A stretch of 64,000 nt of DNA from Acidobacteriota bacterium (GCA_018269005.1 JAFDVK010000012.1:124001-188000), one strand, 5' to 3'. Numbered from the stretch's first letter, positions 1-8,676 are shown. A program made the numbers and translations. The notes: generated by a model not told the origin, from the letters alone.

Positions 1-2
1 GC

Positions 3-815
3 CTCCCGGAGAAATACATCGGTGTCATCGGCCACGCGATCGAACTTTTGTTCACGAATTCGTACGTGCTTACCTACGGGCTGGAATTCTCGTTGTCTCT
101 GCTTCTGATCCTCGTTTCGCACGAAATGGGACATTACATCGCATGCCGCATTTATAAAGTTGAAGCAACACTGCCGTTCTTTATTCCAACTCCGCCGATG
201 ATCGGTCCTGCGGGTACGTTCGGTGCGTTCATCCGCATCAAGTCTCCGATGCCTTCTCGAAAAGCCGTTTTTGACATTGGCGTAGCAGGGCCGATCGCAG
301 GTTTTGTGATGATGCTGCCGATCGCGATCATCGGGATCTCTCAAATGGAGATGACAGCGAGCCAACCAGTTTCGACCGGCGGACAGCTCGTCTTTGGCGA
401 CCCGCTGATAATGCAGTTGGTCGGTCTCGCTTTCGGCAAAGATCTTGCATTCGGTGTCGGCAATCCTTTCCGCTACGCGGCCTGGATCGGAGCCCTCGTG
501 ACCGCAATAAACCTGATCCCCTCAGGGCAGTTGGATGGCGGACACGCCGTTTACGCAGCGTTGGGCGAACGCGTGCATTATTGGACGGGCAGGATCGCGT
601 TTCCCGTGATGGCGGTCATATCGGTGCTAGGCGCGTATTTTTACAGCAGCCCGAGCGGCTTCTTGATCGCGGTGATCTTGGGTTTCATGCTAAAGGTCGG
701 CCACCCGCGGCCATACGATCAAACGCCTCTCGATCCAAAAAGAAAAGCAGTGGCCATTCTGACCCTGCTCATCTTTATTCTTACCTTCCTGCCTTTTCCT
801 GTGAAGCTTGTTTGA
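3..815 (+). CDS. Site-2 protease family (M50) metallopeptidase, 5' partial
   Basis: The reading frame is open to the left edge, so the true start lies outside the window. A TTG at 48 is only an internal candidate. About 270 codons are visible. The zinc motif HEMGH is encoded at 120-134 inside a membrane segment, and the second motif, LDGGH, is at 531-545. This pairing is diagnostic of membrane-embedded M50 zinc proteases. The rest is a series of hydrophobic helices ending in FPFPVKLV. Such proteins cleave substrates within the membrane, but the substrate here is unknown. It resembles the plant EGY/bacterial YwhC-like branch more than RseP because no PDZ domain is visible between the motifs. 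It ends 3 bases before a convergent gene. Confidence 0.85.
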   Translation, partial: LPEKYIGVIGHAIELLFTNSYVLTYGLEFSLSLLLILVSHEMGHYIACRIYKVEATLPFFIPTPPMIGPAGTFGAFIRIKSPMPSRKAVFDIGVAGPIAGFVMMLPIAIIGISQMEMTASQPVSTGGQLVFGDPLIMQLVGLAFGKDLAFGVGNPFRYAAWIGALVTAINLIPSGQLDGGHAVYAALGERVHYWTGRIAFPVMAVISVLGAYFYSSPSGFLIAVILGFMLKVGHPRPYDQTPLDPKRKAVAILTLLIFILTFLPFPVKLV

Positions 816-817
816 AG

Positions 818-1798
818 TTACGAGGCAATATTCGGAAGAAGCCCTTTTATCTCATTCACGACACGTTCGGCCTCATCGTTGCCTTCAAGCGCGATCATAA
901 AAAAGTCGTAGCTCGTCTTAAAACAAACGACACCGTTCCCGAAAAACCACACGCCCTCGAGCAGCGGATTCCCACCGAGGATCGTGCCGATCGGAAAGCC
1001 TGTAACCTCCGTCGGGTTAAAGACCTTCGTCATCATCACAGCACCCGAAGCGAAGGCAAACGCTCCAAGCATCGGTGCCCCGACGCGTTTTGCGATGTCG
1101 CGTTCGAACTCGATCCGCTCCCGTTCAGCGTCGTTTAGCTTTCCTTTCTCGATCAACGCCTCACGTCGCTTCAAGTAGCCATCAAAGCTTTCGGCGAGTT
1201 TCTTGACCGACCACGTCGGAATCGCCGAATTCAAAAGCCAATGCGAGTTAATACCCGTAAAAACAACGCCCAAACCGGCTCCGACCATCATCGAAGCTCC
1301 TGTAACTGCGGCCTTCGCCGGGTCTTCTTTTGCGGACGCCGCCGCATTTTTCAAGGCGTTCAATATCGTATTGGTCGTTGATGTAAGCGAAGCACCGAAT
1401 CCCACGACCTTTGTTACACGTTTGGCGTTCGTGCCGATCGATGAGGCCGTATCGCCGAGCGTTTCGCTTGCCTTGCCCGCAATGTCTGCGACCGCCTCGC
1501 CGGCCTTTGTGCCGACATCGACAGCAGCATCTCGGAGCGGCTCGCTCACATTCCAAGCGGTCTTTGCGGCATCTCCCGCGGTCGAAGCGGCATCTTCGAC
1601 GACTTTCACGGCCTTTCGTCCGATGTCGGACTTCTCAGCCTGCGTCTTTACTGCAGCGGCACCTTTCTGGGCCGTGTCAACGACAACGCGTGCACCGCTC
1701 TCGATCTTGTCCTTTAGGCCGAGCTTCTCATCGATGCCGTCCAATGTCTCGGTAGCCTTTTTCTGCCAACGCTCAAAGATGTCCTTTCCTTCACTCAT
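818..1798 (-). CDS. Ala-rich helical protein with hydrophobic C-terminal half, unknown function
   Basis: About 326 residues from the ATG at 1798. A longer frame to 1849 would run into the promoter space of the divergent yacG, so I prefer the internal ATG that opens MSEGKDIFERW. Residues 1 to about 140 are Lys/Ala/Glu-rich amphipathic repeats reminiscent of LEA or apolipoprotein helices (repeats of the type AGxAxxTA). After that come two or three hydrophobic stretches containing the Gly-rich segments VGAGLGVVF and GTILGGNPLLEG. I do not recognise a named family. It may be a membrane-associated stress protein, similar in style to the YtxH-like gene near 50.1 kb. The opposite strand also has long open frames, which I treat as shadows. 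Confidence 0.6.
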   Translation of the reverse strand: MSEGKDIFERWQKKATETLDGIDEKLGLKDKIESGARVVVDTAQKGAAAVKTQAEKSDIGRKAVKVVEDAASTAGDAAKTAWNVSEPLRDAAVDVGTKAGEAVADIAGKASETLGDTASSIGTNAKRVTKVVGFGASLTSTTNTILNALKNAAASAKEDPAKAAVTGASMMVGAGLGVVFTGINSHWLLNSAIPTWSVKKLAESFDGYLKRREALIEKGKLNDAERERIEFERDIAKRVGAPMLGAFAFASGAVMMTKVFNPTEVTGFPIGTILGGNPLLEGVWFFGNGVVCFKTSYDFFMIALEGNDEAERVVNEIKGLLPNIAS

Positions 1799-1895
1799 AC
1801 AGCTAGTTTTACCACAATTTCCCCTGTCTCGAATACGTTTTTGCCGCATCGAATGTTCGCATTGTTAGATGCTAGAATCTTCAAGAGAAGAACTT

Positions 1896-2099
1896 ATGCC
1901 CAAGGTGAAGTGCCCGCAATGCGGGAAGGAAACAGAGTTTTCGGGAAATGAATTTCGCCCTTTCTGCTCGGAGCGGTGCAAACTCTTGGATTTCGGCGCA
2001 TGGGCGGATGGTGATTATGCCGTCCCTGCCGACCCGGCGAATCTGACTTCCGAAGACGTTGCAAGGATCGAGGCTGCGCTCGAAAAGACAGACGAATGA
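1896..2099 (+). CDS. yacG: DNA gyrase inhibitor YacG family zinc protein
   Basis: A 67-residue protein starting at ATG 1896, preceded by the purine-rich AGAGAAG. It has the YacG zinc ribbon CPQCGK ... FCSERCKLLDFGAWADGDY: four cysteines spaced C-x2-C-x15-C-x3-C, followed by the family's typical LDxxxWADGxY segment. E. coli YacG binds zinc and inhibits gyrase by contacting GyrB. That role is inferred here from the family. The stop overlaps the start of the next small membrane gene in an ATGA arrangement, so the two are probably cotranscribed. Confidence 0.85.
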   Translation: MPKVKCPQCGKETEFSGNEFRPFCSERCKLLDFGAWADGDYAVPADPANLTSEDVARIEAALEKTDE

Positions 2100-2350
2100 C
2101 TCCATTTTTTTCGATCAGCATGTTCGAGGCCGGAGGTGTCGCGGTGGCCGCGGCCTTTTTCCTTGCATTGTGCGTGGTTGCGTATCTCGCCTTTCGGCTG
2201 CTCAAAAAATCTGCAAAGATGGCGATCCGCTTGATCGTCGTGCTTGTAATTCTTCTCGTAGCAGCGGCGGGCAGCCTCGCGATCTATTCATTTCTTAAGA
2301 CGCCAGCGAAACCCGCATCCAAAAGCCGACCGACGCGTTCGAACCAATAA
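2096..2350 (+). CDS. Small two-helix membrane protein, unknown function
   Basis: An 84-residue protein whose ATG overlaps the yacG stop by 4 bases. Two strongly hydrophobic segments are visible, at roughly residues 10-32 and 42-65, separated by the basic stretch RLLKKSAK. The tail is Lys/Pro/Ser-rich. I recognise no catalytic motif or known domain. The translational coupling with yacG is the main evidence that it is real. Confidence 0.6.
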   Translation: MTPFFSISMFEAGGVAVAAAFFLALCVVAYLAFRLLKKSAKMAIRLIVVLVILLVAAAGSLAIYSFLKTPAKPASKSRPTRSNQ

Positions 2351-2379
2351 AAATGGGCGATCCGCACCTGCAGATCGCC
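2347..2379 (-). terminator. Rho-independent terminator for the DUF883-like gene
   Basis: GGCGATC (2356-2362) and GATCGCC (2373-2379) pair across a 10-base loop. Read on the minus strand, the stem is followed by CATTTTTATT. It lies in the 69-base gap between the convergent small membrane gene and the DUF883-like gene and points the right way for the latter. Confidence 0.55.
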
Positions 2380-2419
2380 ACAAAATTGGAGACAAAACAA
2401 TAGAAAACCGCAAAAACCG

Positions 2420-2779
2420 CTATCTTCGGCCGCCGCGAATGAGAAGGCCAAGAACGACGCCGATGGCTGCCGAGATCAAGATCGTCTGACCGGGTTTCTG
2501 CCGTGCGAATTCTTTGGCATCCTCGATAAGTTCCTTCGGATCTTTAGAGGTCAGCTCTTTGAACTTGTCGCCGGCCTGCCCAAGATTTTCTTTTGCATAA
2601 TCATAGGCTTTGCCCGCTGCGTCCTGAACCTTTTTTCCGTATTCCTGTGCCTGCATCTTGATTTCTCCTAAAAACTCGTCGCTCTGATGCTCTGTGTACT
2701 TCTCTTCATTTTCAAGCGTGATCAGGCCCTGTTCAAGCTCCTTTTCCGCCTTTTTTACTTCATTTTCAAATTCCGACAT
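2420..2779 (-). CDS. DUF883/ElaB-YqjD-like membrane-anchored helical protein
   Basis: About 119 residues from the ATG at 2779. The preceding minus-strand bases contain GGAGGA about 11 bases upstream, which favours this start over the longer frame to 2863. The body is a highly charged helix (EVKKAEKELEQG ... YGKKVQDAAGKAYDYAKENLG). The C-terminus is PGQTILISAAIGVVLGLLIR, a glycine-zipper tail anchor typical of DUF883 proteins, ending in RGGRR. In E. coli, ElaB and YqjD attach to the inner membrane through this tail and bind ribosomes in stationary phase. That function is only an analogy here. Confidence 0.7.
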   Translation of the reverse strand: MSEFENEVKKAEKELEQGLITLENEEKYTEHQSDEFLGEIKMQAQEYGKKVQDAAGKAYDYAKENLGQAGDKFKELTSKDPKELIEDAKEFARQKPGQTILISAAIGVVLGLLIRGGRR

Positions 2780-2975
2780 CGTATGACCATTCCTCCAAAA
2801 AAATATCGAACCCCTTGAACTCTCTGGTCGTAAATCTTCCCGACCGCTCGCATCAGATTCCAAACGGCCTATAAGGGTTGTAACGAAATTCGGCCGAAAT
2901 TTGTTCCGTGAATGATCTGATCCGAGTCTTGATTCAAGGTTGACAACCTAACTCGGAAAATGCAAACTTATTCGG

Positions 2976-2993
2976 TAAGTAAGCACTTACTTA
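2976..2993. promoter_or_regulatory. TetR-type operator palindrome
   Basis: TAAGTAAG (2976-2983) and CTTACTTA (2986-2993) are perfect inverted 8-base arms around CA. The site sits 12 bases before the TTG start of the TetR gene and downstream of a TTGACA box at 2940-2945. A short symmetrical palindrome just before a tetR gene is the classic layout of an autoregulatory operator, so it probably controls the whole efflux operon. A matching -10 box is not clear. Confidence 0.7.
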
Positions 2994-3005
2994 GGCGAGG
3001 ATGAG

Positions 3006-3668
3006 TTGATAGAAAGTTTTTTTAATTGTGACCCGAACGCCCGAATGTCGGGTGATGAGCGCCGCGGCGTGATCCTACGAGCGGCAGTTGAGCTCTTCTC
3101 TCAGCACGGATTCAAGGGCGCAACGACGAAGGAGATCGCCAAGGCTTCGGGTGTGTCGGAGGCCATGCTTTTCCGGCATTTTGAGAATAAGGATGCTCTC
3201 TATCAGGCGATCATTGAAACAAAGGGCTGCCGCGAGAGCGCAACGAAATTTGCCTGGGAGGACGATGACGACCTTAAAAGTGCGCTCGACGCAAAGGACG
3301 ATGAGGCCGTCTTTTACCGACTCGGATTGACGGTTCTTGAGAAGCAGCAGTCGAACGTACCGTTCGTACGCCTTCTCTTATACTCGGCGCTCGAAGATCA
3401 CGAGCTTGCAGAGAAATTCTTTCACGAGTTCATCGAGCGCGTATATGTTTTCATCGGCGGCTACATCCAGGAAAGACAAAAGGATGGAGTATTCAGAAAA
3501 ATGGAACCTAGGCTCGCGGTACGAGCTTTTCTTGGGATGCTCCTTCACCACTCGCTGAACAACGTTCTATGGGACAAGAGTAAGTACCTGCTCAAGATCT
3601 CGAATGAAGAGGCGGCAAAAGGATTTGCCGACATTTTGCTTAAAGGGTTAGAGGCCGAACGGGCTTAA
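3006..3668 (+). CDS. TetR/AcrR family transcriptional regulator
   Basis: 220 residues if started at TTG 3006, which has GGCGAGG upstream. ATG 3045 is an alternative that gives MSGDERRGVILRAAVELF. The N-terminal helix-turn-helix (TTKEIAKASGVSEAMLFRHF, near residues 40-59 of the long form) is canonical TetR. The remaining roughly 150 residues are the helical ligand and dimer domain. It is followed 10 bases later by the adaptor of an RND pump and preceded by a palindrome. It most likely represses the efflux operon and is released by a pump substrate. An out-of-frame ATGAGTTGA at 3001-3009 uses the same SD-like sequence. Confidence 0.85.
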   Translation: MIESFFNCDPNARMSGDERRGVILRAAVELFSQHGFKGATTKEIAKASGVSEAMLFRHFENKDALYQAIIETKGCRESATKFAWEDDDDLKSALDAKDDEAVFYRLGLTVLEKQQSNVPFVRLLLYSALEDHELAEKFFHEFIERVYVFIGGYIQERQKDGVFRKMEPRLAVRAFLGMLLHHSLNNVLWDKSKYLLKISNEEAAKGFADILLKGLEAERA

Positions 3669-3678
3669 TTTTTTAGAA

Positions 3679-4983
3679 ATGTTCTTAACAAACCGGCGTA
3701 TTGTGCCTGCATTATTGTTTTGCGGAGTGTTCTCGGTGATGTTCTTTGCCGCGGCCTGCGGACGATCTTCGGCGAACGCAAATGCAAATGCGAACTCGCA
3801 GTCGCAGGCTATCGACGTAACGACCGCTCGGGCGGTCATTCATCAGATCCCGTCCTATTTTGAAGCTACAGGCAGCCTTGCGAGCGATGAATCGACGGAC
3901 GTTGCTCCGACGATCGCTGGTAAGGTCATCGAAGTGAATTTCGATGTTGGTTCCTACGTGGCGAAAGGCAGCGTGCTTGTCCGCCTAGATGCTCGCGATG
4001 CGAGACTTCGACTGGAACAGGCTCAGGCCGGCGCCGAGCAAGCTCGAAAGGCGGTCGATTCCGCTACTGCGGCCGTCCGTCAGGCTCAGGCAAAACTCGG
4101 TGTGCCGGTAGGATCACATTTTTCGATCGATGAATTCCCGCAGGTGCGGAGTCTGAAGGCGAATCTTCTGCTCGCGGAAAAGGAGCTGACGCGTGCCGAG
4201 AACCTATTCAAGACGGGCGACATCTCGCGCTCGATCCTCGATCAGCGGCGAGCAACTCGCGATTCACTCGCAGGCCAACTTGCAGACGCGCGAGCTAACG
4301 CGCAAGTGGCGGAAAAGGCCATCTCGTCGGCTCAGGCTCAAGAGTCGGCGGCAAAGGCGGCTGTTGCGTCTGCAGAAGCTCAGGTAGATCAAGCGAAAAA
4401 GGCCGTTAACGACACGGCGATCCTCGCACCGATAAGCGGCTTCGTTTCCGAGCGGACTGCAGACCCGGGGGAATATGTAAGCCCGAGTGTCCCAAATTCG
4501 AAGATCGCGACCATAATGCGGACATCGACCTTGCGAATGAAGATCGAGGTGCCGGAACAGTCGATCGAGCTTGTAAAGCAAGGGCAATCGATCTCGTTAC
4601 AGACAAGCGCCTATCCCGAACGAAATTTCACGGGTAGAGTGACGCGCATCTCGCCGAGTCTGAACGCAACCGCTCGCACGTTGACCGTCGAAGCCGATGT
4701 TCCGAATCCTGACGGCGCGCTTAAACCCGGACAATTTGCGACGGTTCGCATCACGAAATCAACACCTGAGAATGCGGTGATGATACCGGCAACAGCGGTC
4801 AAGACCGACGGCGATGTAAGTAGGGTTTTCCTCGTCAAGGACGGTGTTGCCCGTGAAGTTCTCGTCCAGCTCGGCCTGCTTGAGAATGACCTGATCCAGG
4901 TCAAGAGCGGCTTAGCTGAGAACGACGTAATTGCAACCAACAATCTTGCCGCCCTTTATGACGGCATCGCCGTAAGGCAATAG
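3679..4983 (+). CDS. RND efflux periplasmic adaptor (HlyD/AcrA family), lipoprotein
   Basis: 434 residues. The N-terminus is a lipoprotein signal ending FFAAACG, with the lipobox cysteine near residue 27, followed by an Asn-Ala dipeptide run. It then shows the adaptor order: lipoyl half (residues near 60-95, GKVIEVNFDVGSYVAKG), a long Ala/Gln-rich coiled-coil hairpin (about 100-245), the second lipoyl half (APISGFVSERTADPGEYV), a beta-barrel, and a membrane-proximal domain. The adaptor bridges the inner-membrane pump to TolC. It is separated from its pump by an inserted four-helix-bundle gene. The left repeat arm of that insertion abuts its stop codon. Confidence 0.9.
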   Translation: MFLTNRRIVPALLFCGVFSVMFFAAACGRSSANANANANSQSQAIDVTTARAVIHQIPSYFEATGSLASDESTDVAPTIAGKVIEVNFDVGSYVAKGSVLVRLDARDARLRLEQAQAGAEQARKAVDSATAAVRQAQAKLGVPVGSHFSIDEFPQVRSLKANLLLAEKELTRAENLFKTGDISRSILDQRRATRDSLAGQLADARANAQVAEKAISSAQAQESAAKAAVASAEAQVDQAKKAVNDTAILAPISGFVSERTADPGEYVSPSVPNSKIATIMRTSTLRMKIEVPEQSIELVKQGQSISLQTSAYPERNFTGRVTRISPSLNATARTLTVEADVPNPDGALKPGQFATVRITKSTPENAVMIPATAVKTDGDVSRVFLVKDGVAREVLVQLGLLENDLIQVKSGLAENDVIATNNLAALYDGIAVRQ

Positions 4984-5012
4984 GTTCAAGGTTCGAAGTT
5001 CAATGTTCAAGG
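4984..5012 (+). repeat. Left heptamer array flanking the four-helix-bundle gene
   Basis: Four consecutive 7-base units GTTCAAG, GTTCGAA, GTTCAAT and GTTCAAG begin directly after the adaptor stop codon. Bases 4984-5003 are the exact reverse complement of 5428-5447 on the far side of the gene at 5019-5408. Confidence 0.9.
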
Positions 5013-5018
5013 TTTCCG

Positions 5019-5408
5019 ATGGCGAGAATTGAGAGGTTTGAAGACATTGAAAGTTGGAAGGTGGCGAGAGAGGCGGTGAATCTCGTTTACGAGGCAACCA
5101 ACAGTGAGAAATTCAGGCGTGACTTTGCATTATGTGATCAGATCCGTCGAGCAGCGATCTCGATCCCGTCGAATATTGCAGAAGGTTTTGAACGAGACGG
5201 GAACAAGGAATTCTTGCAGTTTCTTGCAGTCGCAAAAGGCTCGTGTGGTGAGGTAAGAGCTCAGCTATATGTCGCCCTCGACCAGAACTATGTTGACCAA
5301 GCGGTGTTTGATCGTATTTACGAGAGGCTCTTGACAACGAGCCGCCTTATCAGCGGAATGATGAGGTATTTGAGGCAATCAGAACTTCGAGGCAGCAAGT
5401 TTCAATAG
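5019..5408 (+). CDS. Four helix bundle protein (23S rRNA intervening-sequence / S23 family)
   Basis: 129 residues from ATG 5019. The pattern FEDIESWKVAREAVNLVY ... DQIRRAAISIPSNIAEGFER ... FLQFLAVAKGSCGEVRAQL ... TTSRLISGMMRYLRQ is the S23/four-helix-bundle family. The key segment is SIPSNIAEG, followed by the small-residue helix GSCGEV. The family was first seen in insertions inside 23S rRNA genes (Leptospira, Coxiella), and its relatives include the bAvd accessory protein of diversity-generating retroelements. The molecular role of free-standing members is unknown. Here it interrupts an RND operon between adaptor and pump and is enclosed by inverted heptamer arrays, so I read it as a mobile cassette and not an efflux component. 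Confidence 0.9.
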   Translation: MARIERFEDIESWKVAREAVNLVYEATNSEKFRRDFALCDQIRRAAISIPSNIAEGFERDGNKEFLQFLAVAKGSCGEVRAQLYVALDQNYVDQAVFDRIYERLLTTSRLISGMMRYLRQSELRGSKFQ

Positions 5409-5418
5409 CTGCTTTAGA

Positions 5419-5447
5419 CTTTGAACCTTGAACTTCGAACCTTGAAC
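5419..5447 (-). repeat. Right heptamer array flanking the four-helix-bundle gene
   Basis: Read on the minus strand from 5447, the units are GTTCAAG, GTTCGAA, GTTCAAG, GTTCAAA. This is the same order as the left array and in opposite orientation. The outer 20 bases (5428-5447) match the left arm exactly, and the inner unit matches with few differences. Confidence 0.9.
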
Positions 5448-5456
5448 TAGTTTTTT

Positions 5457-8400
5457 ATGCAGTGGTTAGCAGAAATATGTGTTAAGCGGCCGGTTTTTGC
5501 GACGATGTTGATAATGTCGCTCGTGGTCGTGGGCGCCTTTTCGTTCTTCAGTCTTGGCGTCGATCTTTTTCCGAAGATCGACTTTCCGACGATCACGGTC
5601 ACGGTCGTGAATCCCGGCGCTTCGCCGCAGGAGATCGAGACAGAGATCACCGACAAGATCGAGGAATCCGTAAATACGATCAGCGGTATCGACGAGCTTC
5701 GTTCAACCTCGATCGAAGGTATTTCGCAGGTCTTCGTTCAATTTGTTCTTGAGAAAGACGTGAACGTTGCCGCCCAAGAGGTCGAAAATCGTGTCCAGAC
5801 CGTCATTCCCGACCTGCCTGACACAGCTGAGCAGCCGACCGTGCAAAAGCTCGATACGGACGCGGCCCCCGTTTTGCGCGTAACGATCTCGGCGCCGAAA
5901 CCGCTTCGTGAAGTTACTGAGCTTGCGAAGAAAAAGATCAAAGAGCCGATGGAATCCGTGAGTGGCGTAGGCCAGATCACGATGATCGGCGGCCAGGAAA
6001 GGCAGATCAACGTCTGGGTCGATCCGGATAAGATGCGCTCGTATGGCGTAACGCCGGCCGAGATCTCTGCCGGGCTTAGGATACAGAATATGGAGTTCCC
6101 TTCGGGCCGTCTAGATGAGGGTCAGAAGGAAACAAGCGTCCGCACTATCGGCAAAGTCCAAAAGCCCGAGCAATTCGAGAACGTCGTTGTAGCGACCCGC
6201 GGCGGCTACCCCGTCAAGATCCGCGATCTCGGATACGTCGAGGACGGTGCAGAGGAACTCCGAAGTGAGGCCCGCCTGAACGGACAACCGGCCGTTACGC
6301 TCATCGTCGCAAAGCAATCGGGCCAGAATACCGTCGCGACGGCCGAGGGCGTAAAGGCAAAGCTCGCCGAGATCATGCCGACGCTTCCAAAGGACTATAC
6401 AGTTCGGATCATCGGCGATAACTCGATCTTTATCGAAAGTTCTCTTAATTCTATCGAAGAACACTTGATAGTCGGTTCGATCCTCGCAGCGATCGTCGTA
6501 TTCCTTTTCCTCTGGAGTTTCAGATCAACCCTCATCGCGGGTCTCGCGATTCCGACGTCTATCATCTCGACCTTTGCATTGATGTATGCCATGGGCTATA
6601 CGCTCAACGTCATTACGATGCTCTCTCTGACCTTAATGGTCGGTATCGTGATCGACGACGCGATCGTTGTGCTCGAAAATATCTATCGCTTTGTCGAAGA
6701 GAAGGGAATGAATCCGTTCCAGGCGGCTATAGAAGGGACGCGTGAGATCGGCCTTGCGGTTCTCGCAACATCATTGAGCTTGATGGCGGTATTCGTACCT
6801 ATCGGGTTTATGCAAGGCATCGTGGGTAGGTTTATGTCGTCGTTCGGCCTGACCGCCTCGTTCGCGGTACTCGTTTCGCTGATCGTTTCGTTTACGCTTA
6901 CACCGATGCTCGCCGCACGTCTCATCAAGCGAAAACCTGAGAGCAGCGAGAAGATCATGGAGGAGTTGAAAGGCGACGGCATGATCGAAACACCGGCGTC
7001 TCACGATACTAAGCACACAGGCTGGTTCCGTTATGTCGATGCCATCTACGCGTCGATGCTTCGATTCTCGATGGCTCATCGGTGGGTGATCATCGGACTC
7101 GTTATTCTCGTGTTTTTGAGCATCATCCCGCTCTTTATGTTCGTCGGTAAGAACTTTTTACCGGTCGATGATCAGTCGCAATTCGAGGTTACGCTGCGCG
7201 TACCTGAAGGCACTAGTCTTTCAGCGTCGTCGCTCGAGTTCGAAAGGATCGCAGCGGAGATCCGAAAAATGCCTGGCGTAACCGATACGCTCGCAACCGT
7301 CGGCGGCGGCACACAGCAGGTTGTAAATGCAGGAACGATCTACGTAAAACTCTCGCCGATATCTGAACGCCCTAAGGGTCAAGAGGAACTGATGGAGGAG
7401 ACGCGGGCCATGATAACGAGTAAGTTCCCGCCGAACTTACGCTTCGGTGTCCAGCCTGTTCAGGCGTTCTCCGGCGGCGGCTTCCGAAATGCGAACGTCC
7501 AGTTCCTGATCGCCGGCCCGGATATGAAGAAACTGGAGGAATACTCATCGAAGATCCTCGAGAAAATGAAGTCGATCCCGGACGCTGTCGATGTGGATTC
7601 GACGCTCATCGCGGGCAAGCCCGAAGTTCAACTCGAGGTCGATCGGGATGTCGCGGCCGAACTCGGCGTGCGTGTTGGCGACGTTTCACAGGCGCTCAAC
7701 ACTTTGATCGCAGGCCAAGAGGCGACCTCTTTTAATGAAGGCACCGATCAATACGAAGTACGCGTTCGTGCGATAAATCCTTTTAGGACGAGCGTCGAGG
7801 GCTTGAAGCGCGTCGTTGTTCCGTCTTCAAAGATCGGACTTGTCACGCTCGATAGAGTTGTAAAGATCGTCCCGGGAACAGGCCCGAGCTCCATCGACAG
7901 AACAAATCGCCAACGGCAAGTAACCCTACTTGCTAATACAAAGCCCGGTGGCTCTGCGGCGAACATCACTGCGGCGATCGATAGCTACGTGAAGACACTT
8001 GATATGCCGTCCGGCTACTCTACCGGATATGTCGGGCAGTCCAAAGAAATGGGCAAAGCAGGTTTCTACTTCATACTCGCATTCATGCTGTCGTTCGTCT
8101 TTATGTACATCGTGCTTGCGGCTCAGTTCGAATCGTTCATCCATCCGATCACGATCCTTCTGACGCTGCCGCTCTCGATACCTTTCGGCATCTTCAGCCT
8201 CCTGATAACGGGTCAGACCGTAAACATCTTTTCGGGGCTTGGCCTGTTGCTGCTTTTCGGTGTCGTAAAGAAGAACGCTATCTTGCAGATCGATCATACA
8301 AATCATCTGCGCTCGCAGGGGATGTCGCGTTATGACGCGATCATTCAAGCGAATCGCGACAGGCTTCGCCCGATCTTAATGACGACGATCGCACTTGTTG

Positions 8401-8654
8401 CCGGTATGCTTCCGCTCGTCGTAAGCTCCGGCCCTGGATCGGGCACGAACCGTTCGATCGGCGTCCTTGTTGTTGGCGGCCAATCGCTGTGTCTCTTGCT
8501 GACGCTGCTAGCGGTGCCGGTATTCTATTCGATATTTGACGATATTTCCGAGTTTAAGATCTTTAGCCGGATAAATCGCTTTGCAGCAAGGCTTTTTGGC
8601 GGGGCTAAACGCAAATTCTCAACTGCAGCCAGCTCGATCATAAGCAAATTTTAA
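5457..8654 (+). CDS. RND multidrug efflux permease (HAE1/AcrB family)
   Basis: 1065 residues, the normal length for this family. It begins MQWLAEICVKRPVFATMLIM, the usual first transmembrane helix. Two homologous halves each have a large periplasmic loop and a helix bundle. The TM4 proton-relay region LMVGIVIDDAIVVLENIYR has the paired aspartates. GFMQGIVGRFMSSFGLT and the second-half LLLLFGVVKKNAILQIDH are further family signatures. It uses the proton gradient to export drugs or lipophilic compounds through the adaptor and the TolC-like protein encoded on either side. No good Shine-Dalgarno sequence precedes ATG 5457, possibly because the four-helix-bundle cassette displaced the original junction. 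Confidence 0.95.
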   Translation: MQWLAEICVKRPVFATMLIMSLVVVGAFSFFSLGVDLFPKIDFPTITVTVVNPGASPQEIETEITDKIEESVNTISGIDELRSTSIEGISQVFVQFVLEKDVNVAAQEVENRVQTVIPDLPDTAEQPTVQKLDTDAAPVLRVTISAPKPLREVTELAKKKIKEPMESVSGVGQITMIGGQERQINVWVDPDKMRSYGVTPAEISAGLRIQNMEFPSGRLDEGQKETSVRTIGKVQKPEQFENVVVATRGGYPVKIRDLGYVEDGAEELRSEARLNGQPAVTLIVAKQSGQNTVATAEGVKAKLAEIMPTLPKDYTVRIIGDNSIFIESSLNSIEEHLIVGSILAAIVVFLFLWSFRSTLIAGLAIPTSIISTFALMYAMGYTLNVITMLSLTLMVGIVIDDAIVVLENIYRFVEEKGMNPFQAAIEGTREIGLAVLATSLSLMAVFVPIGFMQGIVGRFMSSFGLTASFAVLVSLIVSFTLTPMLAARLIKRKPESSEKIMEELKGDGMIETPASHDTKHTGWFRYVDAIYASMLRFSMAHRWVIIGLVILVFLSIIPLFMFVGKNFLPVDDQSQFEVTLRVPEGTSLSASSLEFERIAAEIRKMPGVTDTLATVGGGTQQVVNAGTIYVKLSPISERPKGQEELMEETRAMITSKFPPNLRFGVQPVQAFSGGGFRNANVQFLIAGPDMKKLEEYSSKILEKMKSIPDAVDVDSTLIAGKPEVQLEVDRDVAAELGVRVGDVSQALNTLIAGQEATSFNEGTDQYEVRVRAINPFRTSVEGLKRVVVPSSKIGLVTLDRVVKIVPGTGPSSIDRTNRQRQVTLLANTKPGGSAANITAAIDSYVKTLDMPSGYSTGYVGQSKEMGKAGFYFILAFMLSFVFMYIVLAAQFESFIHPITILLTLPLSIPFGIFSLLITGQTVNIFSGLGLLLLFGVVKKNAILQIDHTNHLRSQGMSRYDAIIQANRDRLRPILMTTIALVAGMLPLVVSSGPGSGTNRSIGVLVVGGQSLCLLLTLLAVPVFYSIFDDISEFKIFSRINRFAARLFGGAKRKFSTAASSIISKF

Positions 8655-8676
8655 TGCACTCTTACGAAATTATTTT

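Noticed and set aside
1203..1868. Rightward 221-residue frame
   Set aside because: Antisense to the helical protein at 818-1798, with composition reflecting its GCx-rich codons. No start signal.
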